Shown: positions 1 to 8,546 of the stretch, piece by piece | How the letters are laid out: every line of letters begins with the position of its first letter | How positions within the stretch are numbered: the first letter of the stretch is position 1 | NCBI RefSeq assembly: GCF_001654495.1 | Contig: NZ_CP015849.1 | Span: forward strand, 1,137,001-1,201,000 | Reading direction: 5' to 3' | Length of the DNA stretch: 64,000 nucleotides | Origin: Streptomyces sp. SAT1 | GTDB lineage: Bacteria; Actinomycetota; Actinomycetes; Streptomycetales; Streptomycetaceae | Notes under the pieces: model-generated | Databases searched by the model: none | Told to the model about the DNA's origin: nothing | What the model saw: the letters and a program-made list of their open reading frames with translations, nothing else | Position numbers and translations under genes: made by a program

Positions 1-310
1 GCGGCAGGTGCAGCCGGTCGAGTTCCCCGCCCTCCATGGGGGCGCAGATCAGACCGCGGCACTCGCTCATCATGAAGGCGACGATCTCGGGGGTCGCCTT
101 CTCGGCGGCGACGACGAGGTCGCCCTCGTTCTCACGGTTCTCGTCGTCGACGACCACGACGGGACGGCCGGCCGCGATGTCGGCGACGGCCTGCTCGACC
201 GGGTCGAGCGCGAAGTCCTCGATGTTGTCGGTGCTGTAGAGGACGGGCGGGACCGCGGGCGCGGCGCGCAGCGCCTCGTTCGGGGCGGTGGCGGACGGGT
301 GGGCGCTCAT
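1..310 (-). CDS. ribBA: RibBA (3,4-dihydroxy-2-butanone 4-phosphate synthase / GTP cyclohydrolase II), N-terminal part
   Basis: Only the first 103 codons lie in the window; the gene runs off the left edge. The RibB half converts ribulose 5-phosphate to the four-carbon riboflavin precursor. The conserved acidic stretch [11 protein letters not shown], which binds metal and substrate, is at residues 55-65, followed by the conserved [11 protein letters not shown] block. Calling a RibA cyclohydrolase domain is an inference from family and operon order, since that half is outside the window. The ATG at 310 overlaps the TGA of the upstream ribM (ATGA), so translation is probably coupled. Expression should fall under the FMN riboswitch upstream of ribE. 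Confidence 0.93.
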   Translation of the reverse strand, partial: MSAHPSATAPNEALRAAPAVPPVLYSTDNIEDFALDPVEQAVADIAAGRPVVVVDDENRENEGDLVVAAEKATPEIVAFMMSECRGLICAPMEGGELDRLHLP

Positions 311-951
311 GCGGGCGCTCCTTCCGGGACGGGCCGCGCCCCGTGCCGGGAGCGCAGCCACCAGTCGCGCAGGCCCCACAGGACGAGCGCGCCGTAGAGG
401 ACGTAGACGAAGCCGGAGAAGGCGAAGCCGTTGGCGAAGTTCAGCGGGACGCCGACGGCGTCGACGAGCAGCCAGGCGAGCCAGAACTCGACCATGCCGC
501 GGGCCTGGGCGTACATGGCGACGACGGTTCCGACGAAGATGTAGGCGTCCGGCCAGGGGTCCCAGGACAGGGACGGGTACGCCTCGAACAGGGAGGCGAC
601 CGCGACGGTGCCGACGGCGGCGACGGCGAGCAGGGCGGCCCGTTCCCGCCAGGTGGCGAAGCGGACGGCGATGTGGCCGTCGGCCCCCGTCCGCCGGCCG
701 CGGTTCCACTGCACCCAGCCGTAGCCGGCGACGACCATGACGACGATCTGCTTGCCCGCGCTGCCGGAGAGGTGGGCGGTGGCGAAGGCGGCGAAGAGGA
801 TCGCGCCGGACAGGAACTGGGTGGGCCAGCTCCAGATCGAGCGGCGCCAGCCGAAGGCGAGACCGAGCAGTCCGATGATGTTGCCGATCATGTCGGACCA
901 CTTGATGTGCTGGCCGAACGCGGTGAACGCCTCGGAGTTCAGCCAGTTCAC
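307..951 (-). CDS. ribM: PnuC-family riboflavin transporter RibM
   Basis: A 214-residue multi-pass membrane protein of the PnuC family. PnuC proteins are facilitators for vitamins; members inside riboflavin operons of actinomycetes (RibM) import riboflavin. Aromatic and glycine-rich hydrophobic segments fill most of the chain (for example [13 protein letters not shown] near residue 22). The GTG start at 951 overlaps the TGA of ribE in a GTGA junction, and its own TGA overlaps the ribBA ATG. This order, ribE-ribM-ribBA behind an FMN riboswitch, matches the operon described in riboflavin-analogue-producing Streptomyces. Specificity for riboflavin rather than nicotinamide riboside is inferred from this context. 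Confidence 0.85.
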   Translation of the reverse strand: MNWLNSEAFTAFGQHIKWSDMIGNIIGLLGLAFGWRRSIWSWPTQFLSGAILFAAFATAHLSGSAGKQIVVMVVAGYGWVQWNRGRRTGADGHIAVRFATWRERAALLAVAAVGTVAVASLFEAYPSLSWDPWPDAYIFVGTVVAMYAQARGMVEFWLAWLLVDAVGVPLNFANGFAFSGFVYVLYGALVLWGLRDWWLRSRHGARPVPEGAPA

Positions 952-1556
952 CGGCCGGCCCCCGGGGCGCGGTCGCCGAGCAACCGCTCGACGTACTTGG
1001 CGACGACGTCCACTTCCAGGTTGACCGGGTCGCCGGGCTGCTTGATGCCGAGGGTGGTCAGGGCGAGGGTGGTGGGGATGAGGCTGACGGTGAAGTGCTC
1101 GGCGCCGGCCTCGACGACGGTGAGGCTGATGCCGTCGACGGTGATGGAGCCCTTCTCGACGACATAGCGGGCGAGCGGGGCGGGCAGCGAGATCTTCACG
1201 ATCTCCCAGTGCGCGGAGGGCGTGCGCTCCAGGATCGTGCCGGTGCCGTCGACGTGGCCCTGCACGATGTGGCCGCCGAGGCGGGCGCCGACGGCGGTGG
1301 GGCGTTCGAGGTTGACCCGGGAGCCCGCGGCGAGGACGCCGAGGCTGGAGCGCTTGAGGGTCTCCGCCATGACGTCGGCGGTGAACTCCTCGCCGTCGTG
1401 CTCGACGACGGTGAGACAGACGCCGTTCACGGCGATGGAGTCGCCGTGCCGCGCGCCCTCGGTGACGACGGGGCCGCGGAGACGGAAGCGAGCGGCGTCG
1501 CCGAGGTCCTCGACGGCGGTGACCTCGCCCAGCTCTTCGACGATTCCGGTGAACAC
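948..1556 (-). CDS. ribE: Riboflavin synthase alpha chain
   Basis: Riboflavin synthase dismutates two molecules of 6,7-dimethyl-8-ribityllumazine to riboflavin and the pyrimidinedione precursor. The 202-residue protein has the typical N-terminus FTGIVEELG and two homologous lumazine-binding barrels, seen in paired elements such as SRVNLERP and DPVNLEVD, with the inter-repeat motif [10 protein letters not shown]. The GTG start at 1556 is chosen because an AGGAGGA ribosome-binding site lies just upstream and the family N-terminus begins there; longer readings run into the riboswitch. It is the first gene of the ribE-ribM-ribBA operon. Confidence 0.95.
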   Translation of the reverse strand: MFTGIVEELGEVTAVEDLGDAARFRLRGPVVTEGARHGDSIAVNGVCLTVVEHDGEEFTADVMAETLKRSSLGVLAAGSRVNLERPTAVGARLGGHIVQGHVDGTGTILERTPSAHWEIVKISLPAPLARYVVEKGSITVDGISLTVVEAGAEHFTVSLIPTTLALTTLGIKQPGDPVNLEVDVVAKYVERLLGDRAPGAGR

Positions 1557-1709
1557 TTCCCGGGTCCTCCTGCCTCTTCGGGCACGGACTCCGGGGCTGC
1601 CGAGACGGCAGAGCACACGAGGGGACCACACGCCGGGCGCCGACGCCGGAGCGGACCCGTCGCCGAACGGGCCCGTAGACGGCGACGCGCACAGATGTGC
1701 CCGCTCGCC

Positions 1710-1836
1710 GCGCACTGCCTCCCATCCGGACTTTAACCGTCGGTCCAGGAATTTCACCTGGTCAACCGGCCGCTGGAAGCGACCGGGTCGCGGACTGTAA
1801 CCGCCGGTTCGGACTTTCACCGACCCCGGAGTGCGC
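1710..1836 (-). promoter_or_regulatory. FMN riboswitch (RFN element)
   Basis: Read on the minus strand, the segment has the RFN core: GGTGAAAGTCCGAAC, a CAGTCCGCGACCCGG block, GGTGAAATTCCTGGACCG, and GTTAAAGTCCGGATGGGAG. The closing helix P1 is formed by GCGCACT at the 5' end and AGTGCGC at the 3' end. It lies about 150 bases upstream of ribE and should sense FMN. The roughly 150-base expression platform between aptamer and ribE start was not folded. A translational or Rho-type mechanism is as likely as intrinsic termination, since no U-tract hairpin stands out. Confidence 0.95.
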
Positions 1837-1969
1837 TGCTACTGGTACACGGCCAGTGTGCCACGCCCGGTGGACGTCCATCCGGACGATCGGTGTGGGC
1901 TCGCTCACAGAGCGCAGTACCGCCCTCGGCACGGGCGCGCGTGCCGGGGTGCGCCGGGCGCGCGTGAAA

Positions 1970-2011
1970 GGCCCGGCGGCGGGCAAGGGCCGTCGTCACC
2001 GCCGCCGGGCC
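1970..2011. repeat. Perfect 12-bp inverted repeat between divergent genes
   Basis: Arms at 1970-1981 and 2000-2011 (GGCCCGGCGGCG and its complement) are perfect, with an 18-base loop. It lies between the FMN riboswitch and the 19-bp tandem repeats, in the gap separating the leftward riboflavin operon from the rightward NmrA-like gene. No gene ends here, so a simple terminator role has no obvious transcript. It could insulate the two promoters or end an unannotated small RNA. Nothing else coding is seen in 1837-2217. Confidence 0.5.
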
Positions 2012-2146
2012 GGTCTGTTCCTGGGTCAGACAGTAAAAGGACTAGACCAGTGGGGTCAACAGGGCGGCACCGGACGCCAGTTCGGATCGCCGCAGGGCCG
2101 CTCGCGCGGCGCGGGTGCGGGCGGGCCCGAAGCCGGACAAGCTGAA

Positions 2147-2203
2147 CCTCGTACGGCGTCACGGACCTCGTACGGCGTCACGGACCTCGCACGACGTCAG
2201 GGA
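2147..2203. repeat. Three tandem 19-bp repeats upstream of the NmrA-like gene
   Basis: Two identical 19-bp units, CCTCGTACGGCGTCACGGA, at 2147-2165 and 2166-2184, are followed by a third with four changes at 2185-2203. The array ends 14 bp before the ATG at 2218, so it covers the promoter or leader. A head-to-tail array this close to a start suggests a binding site for a multimeric regulator, or a recent replication slippage product. Confidence 0.7.
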
Positions 2204-2217
2204 AGGGACTGGGCCTC

Positions 2218-2976
2218 ATGACCACGATCCTGGTGACCGGCGGCACCGGAACCCTCGGCGCGCTCGTCGCCGAGCGGCTGCGCGCGGACGGGCACGAGGT
2301 GCGCGTGCTCAGCCGGCGCTCCCGGCCGTACGGCGTCGATCTGCGCGAGGGCGGCCCGGGGCTGGACGCGGCCGTCGCGGGCGTGGACACGGTCGTGCAC
2401 TGCGCGAGTTCGACCCGGGGCGGCGACGAGGAGGGGGCCGCCCATCTGATCGCGGCGGCGCGCGGCGCCGGGGTCTCCCATCTCGTGTACGTCTCCATCG
2501 TGGGCGTCGACCACGTGCCGCTCGGCTACTACCAGACCAAGCGGGCCGTGGAGCGGCTGGTCGAGGAGTCGGGTCTCGGCTGGACCGTGCTGCGTGCCAC
2601 CCAGTTCCACGACCTCGTGGCCGACCTCCTCGGGAAGCTGGCCGGGCCGCCGGTGATGCTGCTCCCGGCCGGGGTGCGGGACCAGCCGGTGGAGGTCGCG
2701 GAGGTCGCCGGCCGGCTGGCCGCGCTGGCGGCGGGTGCTCCGGCGGGCCGGGTGCCGGACATGGGCGGCCCCGAGGTCCGCGGCGTCGAGTCCCTGGCCC
2801 GCGCCTATCTCAGGGCGACGGGCCGCCACCGCCCCGTCCTGAACGTCCCGCTGGCGGGCCGGGTCTACCGGGGCTACCGCGAGGGCGGCCATCTCGCCCC
2901 GGACCGGGCGGTCGGCAGGCGGACCTTCGAGGAGTATCTGACGGGACGCTTCGGGGGCACCGGCCTGCCGGACTGA
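2218..2976 (+). CDS. NmrA-like NAD(P)-binding reductase
   Basis: A 252-residue atypical short-chain dehydrogenase of the NmrA/SDR type. The N-terminal nucleotide-binding loop TGGTGTLG is at residues 7-14, followed by a basic patch (SRRSRPYG) typical of NADP preference. YYQTKRAVERL follows a serine-containing strand. These proteins act as NAD(P)H-dependent reductases or redox-sensing regulators in the cytoplasm; the substrate cannot be told. It stands alone, transcribed away from the riboflavin operon. No strong Shine-Dalgarno is seen, and the array of 19-bp repeats sits directly upstream. Confidence 0.8.
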   Translation: MTTILVTGGTGTLGALVAERLRADGHEVRVLSRRSRPYGVDLREGGPGLDAAVAGVDTVVHCASSTRGGDEEGAAHLIAAARGAGVSHLVYVSIVGVDHVPLGYYQTKRAVERLVEESGLGWTVLRATQFHDLVADLLGKLAGPPVMLLPAGVRDQPVEVAEVAGRLAALAAGAPAGRVPDMGGPEVRGVESLARAYLRATGRHRPVLNVPLAGRVYRGYREGGHLAPDRAVGRRTFEEYLTGRFGGTGLPD

Positions 2977-3042
2977 GACGGCGGGCCAGGGACATCCGCG
3001 TACGGGGACGGCGGGGCCGGGGGTGTCCGCGCGCGGGTGCTG

Positions 3043-4254
3043 TCACACCGGCCGGACCGGTGCCCCCGTCGTGCCCGGCGGGGCGAAAAGGATCTCCTGG
3101 GCGCGGTCGCGAGCCGTCAGGAGGGCCCCGCGCAGGACGGCCGCACCGCCCAGGGTGCTCGGCCGCACCTGGGTGGGCAGCGGTGACATGCGGGCGATCC
3201 GCCGGGCCACCCGGGCGGCGAGCGCCTCGCCGCCGGCCCGGCCGGTGTCCCCGCCGAGCACCACGCACCCGGGGTCCAGCACGGCCACCACGGAGGCCGC
3301 CCCGAGCGCCAGCCGGTCGGCGAGGGCGTCGAGGAACCGCCCGGCCTGGGGCGAGGAGCCGCGCACCGCGCCGCGCACCAGTTCCGCGGCAGCCGCCTCA
3401 CGGCCCGAGGGCGTACCCGTCAGCCCGTGCTCGGCGGCCAGTTCCACCACCGCCGCCGAGCCCGCCAGCGAGTGGAAGCCGCCCGTGCAGTCGGTCGCCG
3501 AGGGCAGGCCGCCGGTGCCGGGCACGGGCAGGAAGCCGATCTCGCCGGTGCCGCCCGAGGCGCCGTGCCGCAGCGCGCCGTCCAGGACCACCGCCGCGCC
3601 GGTGCCGTGGCCGAGCCACAGCAGGACGAAGGTGTCCCGTCCCCTCGCGGCCCCGTCACGCTGCTCGGCCAGGGCCGCGAGGTTGGTCTCGTTCTCGACG
3701 ATGACCCGCGCGTGCGGCAGGCGTTCCTGGAGGGCGGCCACCAGCCGGCGGTGCCACTCGGGCAGCCCGGTGGAGTCGCGCAGTTCGCCCGACACCGGGT
3801 CGATCAGGCCGGGCGCGCCGATGCCGACGGTGTGCAGCCGGGGCGCTCCCGCCTCCTTGGCGGCCCGCTCCACGAGCGTGACGGCCTGCTCGACCGCGGG
3901 GCCGGTCCCGGTGTCCGGGCCGACCGGCGCCGACGCCTCGGCCAGTTCCCGCCCCAGCAGGTCGGAGACGGTCACGGCGACGCTGTCGGTGCGCACGTCG
4001 AGGGCGGCGAGGTACGCGCGGTCGGCGACGATGCCGTAGAGCCGCGCGTTGGGGCCGCGCCGCTGCTCGCCGGACTCCCCCACGACGGTGATCAGACCGG
4101 AGGCCGTCAGGCGGTCGACCAGGTCGGCGACGGTGGGCCGGGACAGCCCGGTGAACTGCTTCAACTGCCCTGCCGTCAACGGCCCTTCCTGCTGCAACAG
4201 GCGCAGGGCGAGCCGGTCGTTGATGGCTCGGGCGGTGCTCGGGGATGCGGGCAT
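3043..4254 (-). CDS. ROK-family transcriptional regulator
   Basis: A 403-residue repressor-type ROK protein. Residues 10-65 form a winged helix-turn-helix (TAGQLKQFTGLSRPTVADLV), and the rest is the ROK sugar-kinase-like fold with GIGAPGLIDP, ENETNLAALAEQ and LGHGTGAAVVLDG. Two usual ROK features are missing: the zinc cysteine motif CxCGxxGC is replaced by a stretch with one cysteine (PSATDCTGG), and the EIGH histidine is phenylalanine (EIGFLP). So zinc is probably not bound. The ATG at 4254 has GGGAGGA upstream. The gene is divergent from an MFS transporter, with a palindrome in the shared promoter region, suggesting it represses that transporter. Confidence 0.9.
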   Translation of the reverse strand: MPASPSTARAINDRLALRLLQQEGPLTAGQLKQFTGLSRPTVADLVDRLTASGLITVVGESGEQRRGPNARLYGIVADRAYLAALDVRTDSVAVTVSDLLGRELAEASAPVGPDTGTGPAVEQAVTLVERAAKEAGAPRLHTVGIGAPGLIDPVSGELRDSTGLPEWHRRLVAALQERLPHARVIVENETNLAALAEQRDGAARGRDTFVLLWLGHGTGAAVVLDGALRHGASGGTGEIGFLPVPGTGGLPSATDCTGGFHSLAGSAAVVELAAEHGLTGTPSGREAAAAELVRGAVRGSSPQAGRFLDALADRLALGAASVVAVLDPGCVVLGGDTGRAGGEALAARVARRIARMSPLPTQVRPSTLGGAAVLRGALLTARDRAQEILFAPPGTTGAPVRPV

Positions 4255-4318
4255 GGCGGGAATCCTCCCAGATCCGCGGGACCGGGCCGCGCGGGGCGGG
4301 CGGCCGCAAATCCCCTAT

Positions 4319-4341
4319 CTATCAGGCAGGGTCCCTGATAG
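4319..4341. promoter_or_regulatory. Palindromic operator candidate between ROK regulator and MFS gene
   Basis: CTATCAGG at 4319-4326 and CCTGATAG at 4334-4341 form a perfect 8-bp inverted repeat with a 7-bp spacer, in an A/T-rich patch that stands out from the surrounding GC. It is 65 bp from the ROK start and 51 bp from the MFS start, so one bound dimer could control both divergent promoters. Binding by the adjacent ROK protein is inferred. Confidence 0.65.
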
Positions 4342-4392
4342 TTTACGTCCGCACGTCGGCCGGAGAGCACACAGCCCGGGAGGGGCCGGAGA

Positions 4393-5604
4393 ATGACAGC
4401 AGTGGTCCACCAGCAGCGCGAGGTCAGACGCGCCCGGTACGCCGTGGCGGCCGTCTTCGCCGTGCACGGCTCGGTGACCGGTTCGTTCGCGACCCGGGTG
4501 CCGTGGATCCAGGACCATGCCTCGGTCAGCGCCGGGCAGCTGGGCCTCGCGCTCGCTTTCCCCGCGCTGGGCGCGTCCCTGGCGATGCCGCTCGCGGGCG
4601 GCATCAGCCACCGCTTCGGCGCCCGCACCGCGCTGCGCGGCCTGCTGGCCCTGTGGACGCTCTCACTGGTCCTGCCCGCCCTCGCCCCGAACCTGCCGGT
4701 CCTGTGCCTGGCGCTGTTCGTCTACGGCGCCTCGTCCGGCATGGCGGACGTCGCGATGAACGCCCTCGGCGTGGAGGTGGAGAACCGGCTGGGCCGGTCG
4801 ATCATGTCCGGGCTGCACGGGATGTGGAGCGGGGGCGCCCTGGTCGGCTCGGCGGCCGGCACCCTGGCCGCGCACCTGGGCGCGGACGCCCGCCTGCACC
4901 ATGTCCTGGCGGCCGGTGTGCTGACGGTCCTCGGCCTGGTCGCCTGCACCTGGGTGCTGGACCTCCAGCCGGCCGAGGACGAGGAGCCGCCGCCGCGGTT
5001 CGCGCTGCCGCCCAGGTCGGCGCTGCTGATCGGCGCGGTCGGGTTCTGCGCGGTGTTCGCGGAGGGCGCCAGCCTGGACTGGTCGGCGGTGTATCTGCGC
5101 CACCAGCTGGAGACCTCGGCCGGGCTCGCCGCGGCCTGCACCACGGGCTTCACGCTCACCATGGCCGTCGCCCGGATCGCCGGCGACCGCGTGGTGGACC
5201 GGTACGGCTCGGTGCGCACCGTGCGGGCCGGGGGCCTGCTGGCCGTCGTGGGCGGCCTGCTGGTGGTGCTGGCGGGGCACCCGGCCGTGGCGATGGGCGG
5301 GTTCGCGCTGATGGGGCTCGGTATCGCGGTGGTCGTGCCGCTCTGCTTCGCCGCGGCGGGCCGCAGCGGACCGAACCCCAGTCAGGCCATCGCGGGCGTG
5401 GCGACCATCACGTACACCTCCGGGCTGGTCGCGCCGAGTGCGATCGGCGGGCTCGCCCAGGCCACCAGCCTGGTGGTGTCGTTCGGTCTCGTCACCGTGC
5501 TGGCCTGCGGTCTCGCGGTCTTCGCCGGAGTGCTGCGGGCCGGTGACCGGGACCGTCCGAAGATCACCGCGCCGGACGCAGCAGTGCCCGGCCCGCGCGC
5601 CTGA
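4393..5604 (+). CDS. MFS transporter
   Basis: A 403-residue major facilitator protein with about twelve membrane segments. The first half carries a conserved charged loop between segments 2 and 3 (GGISHRFGARTALRG). The region GMADVAMNALGVEVENRLGR is typical of the YbjJ-like subgroup, which often sits beside sugar-type regulators. The substrate is unknown; the ROK partner hints at a carbohydrate or its derivative. A purine-rich GGGAGGGGCCGGAGA precedes the ATG. The 3' end overlaps the convergent thioesterase gene by 41 bp. Confidence 0.88.
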   Translation: MTAVVHQQREVRRARYAVAAVFAVHGSVTGSFATRVPWIQDHASVSAGQLGLALAFPALGASLAMPLAGGISHRFGARTALRGLLALWTLSLVLPALAPNLPVLCLALFVYGASSGMADVAMNALGVEVENRLGRSIMSGLHGMWSGGALVGSAAGTLAAHLGADARLHHVLAAGVLTVLGLVACTWVLDLQPAEDEEPPPRFALPPRSALLIGAVGFCAVFAEGASLDWSAVYLRHQLETSAGLAAACTTGFTLTMAVARIAGDRVVDRYGSVRTVRAGGLLAVVGGLLVVLAGHPAVAMGGFALMGLGIAVVVPLCFAAAGRSGPNPSQAIAGVATITYTSGLVAPSAIGGLAQATSLVVSFGLVTVLACGLAVFAGVLRAGDRDRPKITAPDAAVPGPRA

Positions 5605-6022
5605 ACCCCTCGCTCCAGGGGGCGGGCCGCAGGGTGGCCGCGTCCAGCCGGACCAGGACGCGGCTGCCCGAGGCGTACGTCAGCGCGCCGTCGGCCGAGC
5701 AGAAGCGGAAGCCGTAGGTGAGACCGGTGGTGCCGAGCCGGTCCAGCCACAGGTGGACGGCGTACTCACCCGGCCGGGTGACCGGCGCGTCATAGGTGAT
5801 CCGCAGTTCCCTGACCGCGTTGCAGGCGTCGCCCGCCGCCGTCCAGTCGCCCTCGAAGCGGAAGCCGTGCCCGTGCCACAGCTGTGACCAGGCCCGCTCC
5901 ACCAGCAGCGGGTAGCGGGCGTTGTGCAGCAGTCCCAGGGCGTCCAGGTCGTCGAAGTGGACGGCGACGGGGACCAGCCGTCCGTACGACAGGTCGGGTG
6001 CTGCGGGTGCTTCGGTGGTCAC
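5564..6022 (-). CDS. Acyl-CoA thioesterase, hotdog fold (4HBT type)
   Basis: A 152-residue single hotdog-domain protein. The active-site stretch HFDDLDALGLLHNARYPLLV, with the conserved aspartate and LHNARY helix, marks the 4-hydroxybenzoyl-CoA thioesterase type, which hydrolyses acyl-CoA or acyl-ACP thioesters. The GTG start at 6022 is chosen because CCAGGAGCAC lies at proper spacing upstream; a longer reading from the ATG at 6067 has no such site. It is transcribed toward the MFS gene, and the two ends overlap tail to tail by 41 bp. The substrate is not known. Confidence 0.82.
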   Translation of the reverse strand: MTTEAPAAPDLSYGRLVPVAVHFDDLDALGLLHNARYPLLVERAWSQLWHGHGFRFEGDWTAAGDACNAVRELRITYDAPVTRPGEYAVHLWLDRLGTTGLTYGFRFCSADGALTYASGSRVLVRLDAATLRPAPWSEGFRRAGRALLRPAR

Positions 6023-6174
6023 GGCGGTGCTCCTGGACGTACGGGCCGGGGATGGTTCGCCCGCCATCCTAAGCGGTCGCTCACCTTGTGTGGCGGGGAA
6101 GGTGCTGGTCAGCCGCCCGCCACCCGCACAATGGTCTCGACCGACTTCACGTACAGAGAAAGCGAAACCCCACC

Positions 6175-7584
6175 ATGGACCTCGGCGTGCGCTGGAAACT
6201 GCACGGTGACGGGCGCACGCCCGCACCCGGAGCGGTGGTCCGGCCCGACGAACGGCTGTCCTGGCCCCGCACGGTCGGGCTCGGCGCCCAGCACGTCGTG
6301 GCCATGTTCGGCGCCTCCTTCGTGGCCCCCGTGCTCATGGGCCTCGACCCCAACCTCGCCATCATGATGTCGGGCGTGGCGACCGTGATCTTCCTGCTCG
6401 CCACCCGCGGCCGGGTGCCCAGCTACCTGGGCTGCTCGCTGTCGTTCGTGGGCGTCGCCGCGGTGATCCGGGCGCAGGGCGGCACCAGCGCGACGGTGAC
6501 CGGCGCGGTCCTGGTCGTCGGCGCGGTGCTGTTCCTGGTCGGTGTGGCGGTGCAGCGGTTCGGGGCGCGGATCATCCACGCCGCGATGCCGCCGATCGTC
6601 ACCGGCGCCGTCGTCATGCTGATCGGCTTCAACCTGGCCCCGGTGACCGCCTCCACCTACTGGCCGCAGGACCAGTGGACCGCGCTGCTGGTGATGCTGT
6701 TCACCGGTCTGGCCGTCGTCTGCCTGCGGGGTTTCTGGTCCCGGATCGCGATCTTCCTCGGGCTGGTCTTCGGCTACGGCATCTCGTGGATCTTCGACCG
6801 GGTCTTCGGCAAGATCCACTCCGTGGACGGGTCGGGGAAGCTCACCGACCACTGGCGCCTGGACCTCTCGGGCGTCGGCAAGGCCGACTGGGTCGGGCTG
6901 CCGTCCTTCCACGGCCCGGCGTTCCACTGGTCGGCGATCCTGGTCGCGCTGCCCGTCGTCATCGCGCTGGTCGCGGAGAACGCGGGCCATGTGAAGGCGG
7001 TCGGCGAGATGACCGGCGACCCGCTCGACGACAAGCTGGGCACGGCGATCTCGGCGGACGGCGTGGCCTCCGTGCTGTCCACGGCGGTGGGCGGCCCGCC
7101 CAACACCACCTACTCCGAGAACATCGGCGTCATGGCCGCCACCCGCGTCTACTCCACGGCCGCCTACTGGGCCGCCGCCGGGTTCGCGCTGCTGTTCGGC
7201 CTCTGCCCGAAGTTCGGCGCGGTCGTGGCCGCGATCCCGGGCGGTGTGCTCGGCGGCATCACCGTCATCCTGTACGGCATGATCGGTCTGCTCGGCGCGC
7301 AGATCTGGAGCAACGCCCGGGTCGACCTGCGCAATCCGCTGAACCTGGTGCCGGCCGCCGCGGGCATCATCATCGGCGTCGGCAACGTCAGCATGAAGTT
7401 CACCGACACCTTCTCCCTGAGCGGCATCGCCCTCGGCACGGTCGTCGTCATCACCGGCTACCACGCCCTGCGCGCCTTCGCCCCCGCGCATCTGAAGCAG
7501 CAGGAACCACTGCTCGACGAGGGCACCTCCTCCTACGACGCGCCGGGCCGTCCCGGCGGCGACGCGGGGACCTCCGCGCCGTAG
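6175..7584 (+). CDS. Uracil/xanthine permease, NCS2 family
   Basis: A 469-residue nucleobase-cation symporter-2 protein with about fourteen membrane segments. Family hallmarks are GLGAQHVVAMFGASFVAPVL near residue 39, the substrate-loop residues ALVAENAGHVKAVGEMTG near 265, and GGPPNTTYSENIGVMAATRV near 306. These match UraA-type uracil permeases (NTTYSENIG) more than urate carriers. It takes up uracil or a related base with protons. It would feed nucleobase salvage, complementing the de novo pyrimidine operon further right. The gene stands alone, with a plain 150-bp promoter gap to the divergent thioesterase gene. Confidence 0.9.
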   Translation: MDLGVRWKLHGDGRTPAPGAVVRPDERLSWPRTVGLGAQHVVAMFGASFVAPVLMGLDPNLAIMMSGVATVIFLLATRGRVPSYLGCSLSFVGVAAVIRAQGGTSATVTGAVLVVGAVLFLVGVAVQRFGARIIHAAMPPIVTGAVVMLIGFNLAPVTASTYWPQDQWTALLVMLFTGLAVVCLRGFWSRIAIFLGLVFGYGISWIFDRVFGKIHSVDGSGKLTDHWRLDLSGVGKADWVGLPSFHGPAFHWSAILVALPVVIALVAENAGHVKAVGEMTGDPLDDKLGTAISADGVASVLSTAVGGPPNTTYSENIGVMAATRVYSTAAYWAAAGFALLFGLCPKFGAVVAAIPGGVLGGITVILYGMIGLLGAQIWSNARVDLRNPLNLVPAAAGIIIGVGNVSMKFTDTFSLSGIALGTVVVITGYHALRAFAPAHLKQQEPLLDEGTSSYDAPGRPGGDAGTSAP

Positions 7585-7712
7585 CCGCGCACCGGCCGCA
7601 CCGTAGCCGTACATCCGGCGGACCGGCCCCGGACCGGGCGGGCGTTCCCCCGTTCCGGGGAAGCTCCGGCCCGTCGGCACCGGCCGCGGTGCGTGCCTGC
7701 GACGCTGCCCGC

Positions 7713-8435
7713 ATGGGGCAATCGGCACGACTCGCCCGCCGGCCGGACGCCGCCGGGACCACCGACACCGCAGCCGCCGTGGACACGGTCCTGGCCCGGC
7801 TGCGCGCGAGCGCCGCCGGACCGCCGGAGCGGGACGGGATCGCGGTCTTCCACCGCGTCTACCTCGCGGTCGCCGAGGAGGCCGCCCGCCGCCCGGCGGC
7901 CGGGCGGCCCGCCACCGCGCGGGCCGCGGCCGCGCTGCACGCACGGCTCGCCGGACGGTATCTGGCCGCCGTGGACCCGGCGGCCGGGGAGCGGCGCGCG
8001 CCGGACTGCTGGCGTCCGCTGCTCCAGGCGCGCCGGCACCCCGGCGTACGGCCGCTCCAGTTCGCCCTGGCGGGCCTGCACGCGCACACCGGGCACGATC
8101 TGGCGCTCGCCGTGGTGGACACCTGCGCCGCCCTGGGGTGCGAACCGGCCGAGCTGGAGGGCGCCTTCGAGCGCGTGGGCGATCTCCTCGCCGCGCTGGA
8201 GGAACGCGCCCGGGACGACCTGGCGCCGGGCCCCGACCTGCTGCGGATCGCCGACCCGCTCACCCATCTGCTCGGCGCCTGGCACCCCGAGCGGGCACGG
8301 GACGCCGCCTGGACGGCCGCGCGGACGCTGTGGGCGCTGCGCCCGGTGCCCGAGCTGGCCGGGGAATCCGCCCGCCGGCTGGACGCGGCCGTCGGCCTCG
8401 CCGCGCGCATGATGCTCACCCCGCTGCCGCGCTGA
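7713..8435 (+). CDS. DUF5995 family protein
   Basis: A 240-residue soluble, alanine- and arginine-rich protein. It matches the actinobacterial DUF5995 family by its layout: an N-terminal helix leading to GIAVFHRVYLAV, then WRPLLQARRHPGVRPLQFALAGLHAHTGHDL in the middle. The conserved histidine and aspartate residues around NHAHTGHDL-like positions (here LHAHTGHDLALAV) may form a metal or hydrolase site. No function is known. There is no signal peptide or membrane segment. The ATG at 7713 is the first start after the upstream permease, which lies 128 bp away. Confidence 0.7.
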   Translation: MGQSARLARRPDAAGTTDTAAAVDTVLARLRASAAGPPERDGIAVFHRVYLAVAEEAARRPAAGRPATARAAAALHARLAGRYLAAVDPAAGERRAPDCWRPLLQARRHPGVRPLQFALAGLHAHTGHDLALAVVDTCAALGCEPAELEGAFERVGDLLAALEERARDDLAPGPDLLRIADPLTHLLGAWHPERARDAAWTAARTLWALRPVPELAGESARRLDAAVGLAARMMLTPLPR

Positions 8436-8546
8436 CACCCGCCCGGCCCGCACCCGGTTCCCCGGAACTCCCTTGTCCTCACGGTACGTTGGCTCTTCTG
8501 CACCGGGACATCGGTGATCACCGGCATCACGAAGGAGCGCATCGCC

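Noticed and set aside
307..1725. A 472-residue minus-strand frame running through ribM and upstream
   Set aside because: Only the last 214 residues resemble a protein family. The first part is an antiparallel-looking arginine-rich frame across ribE; ribM starts at GTG 951 within a GTGA overlap.
1697..2221. Plus-strand frames across the FMN riboswitch and gap
   Set aside because: They read through the riboswitch and the 19-bp repeats with no family resemblance or ribosome-binding site.
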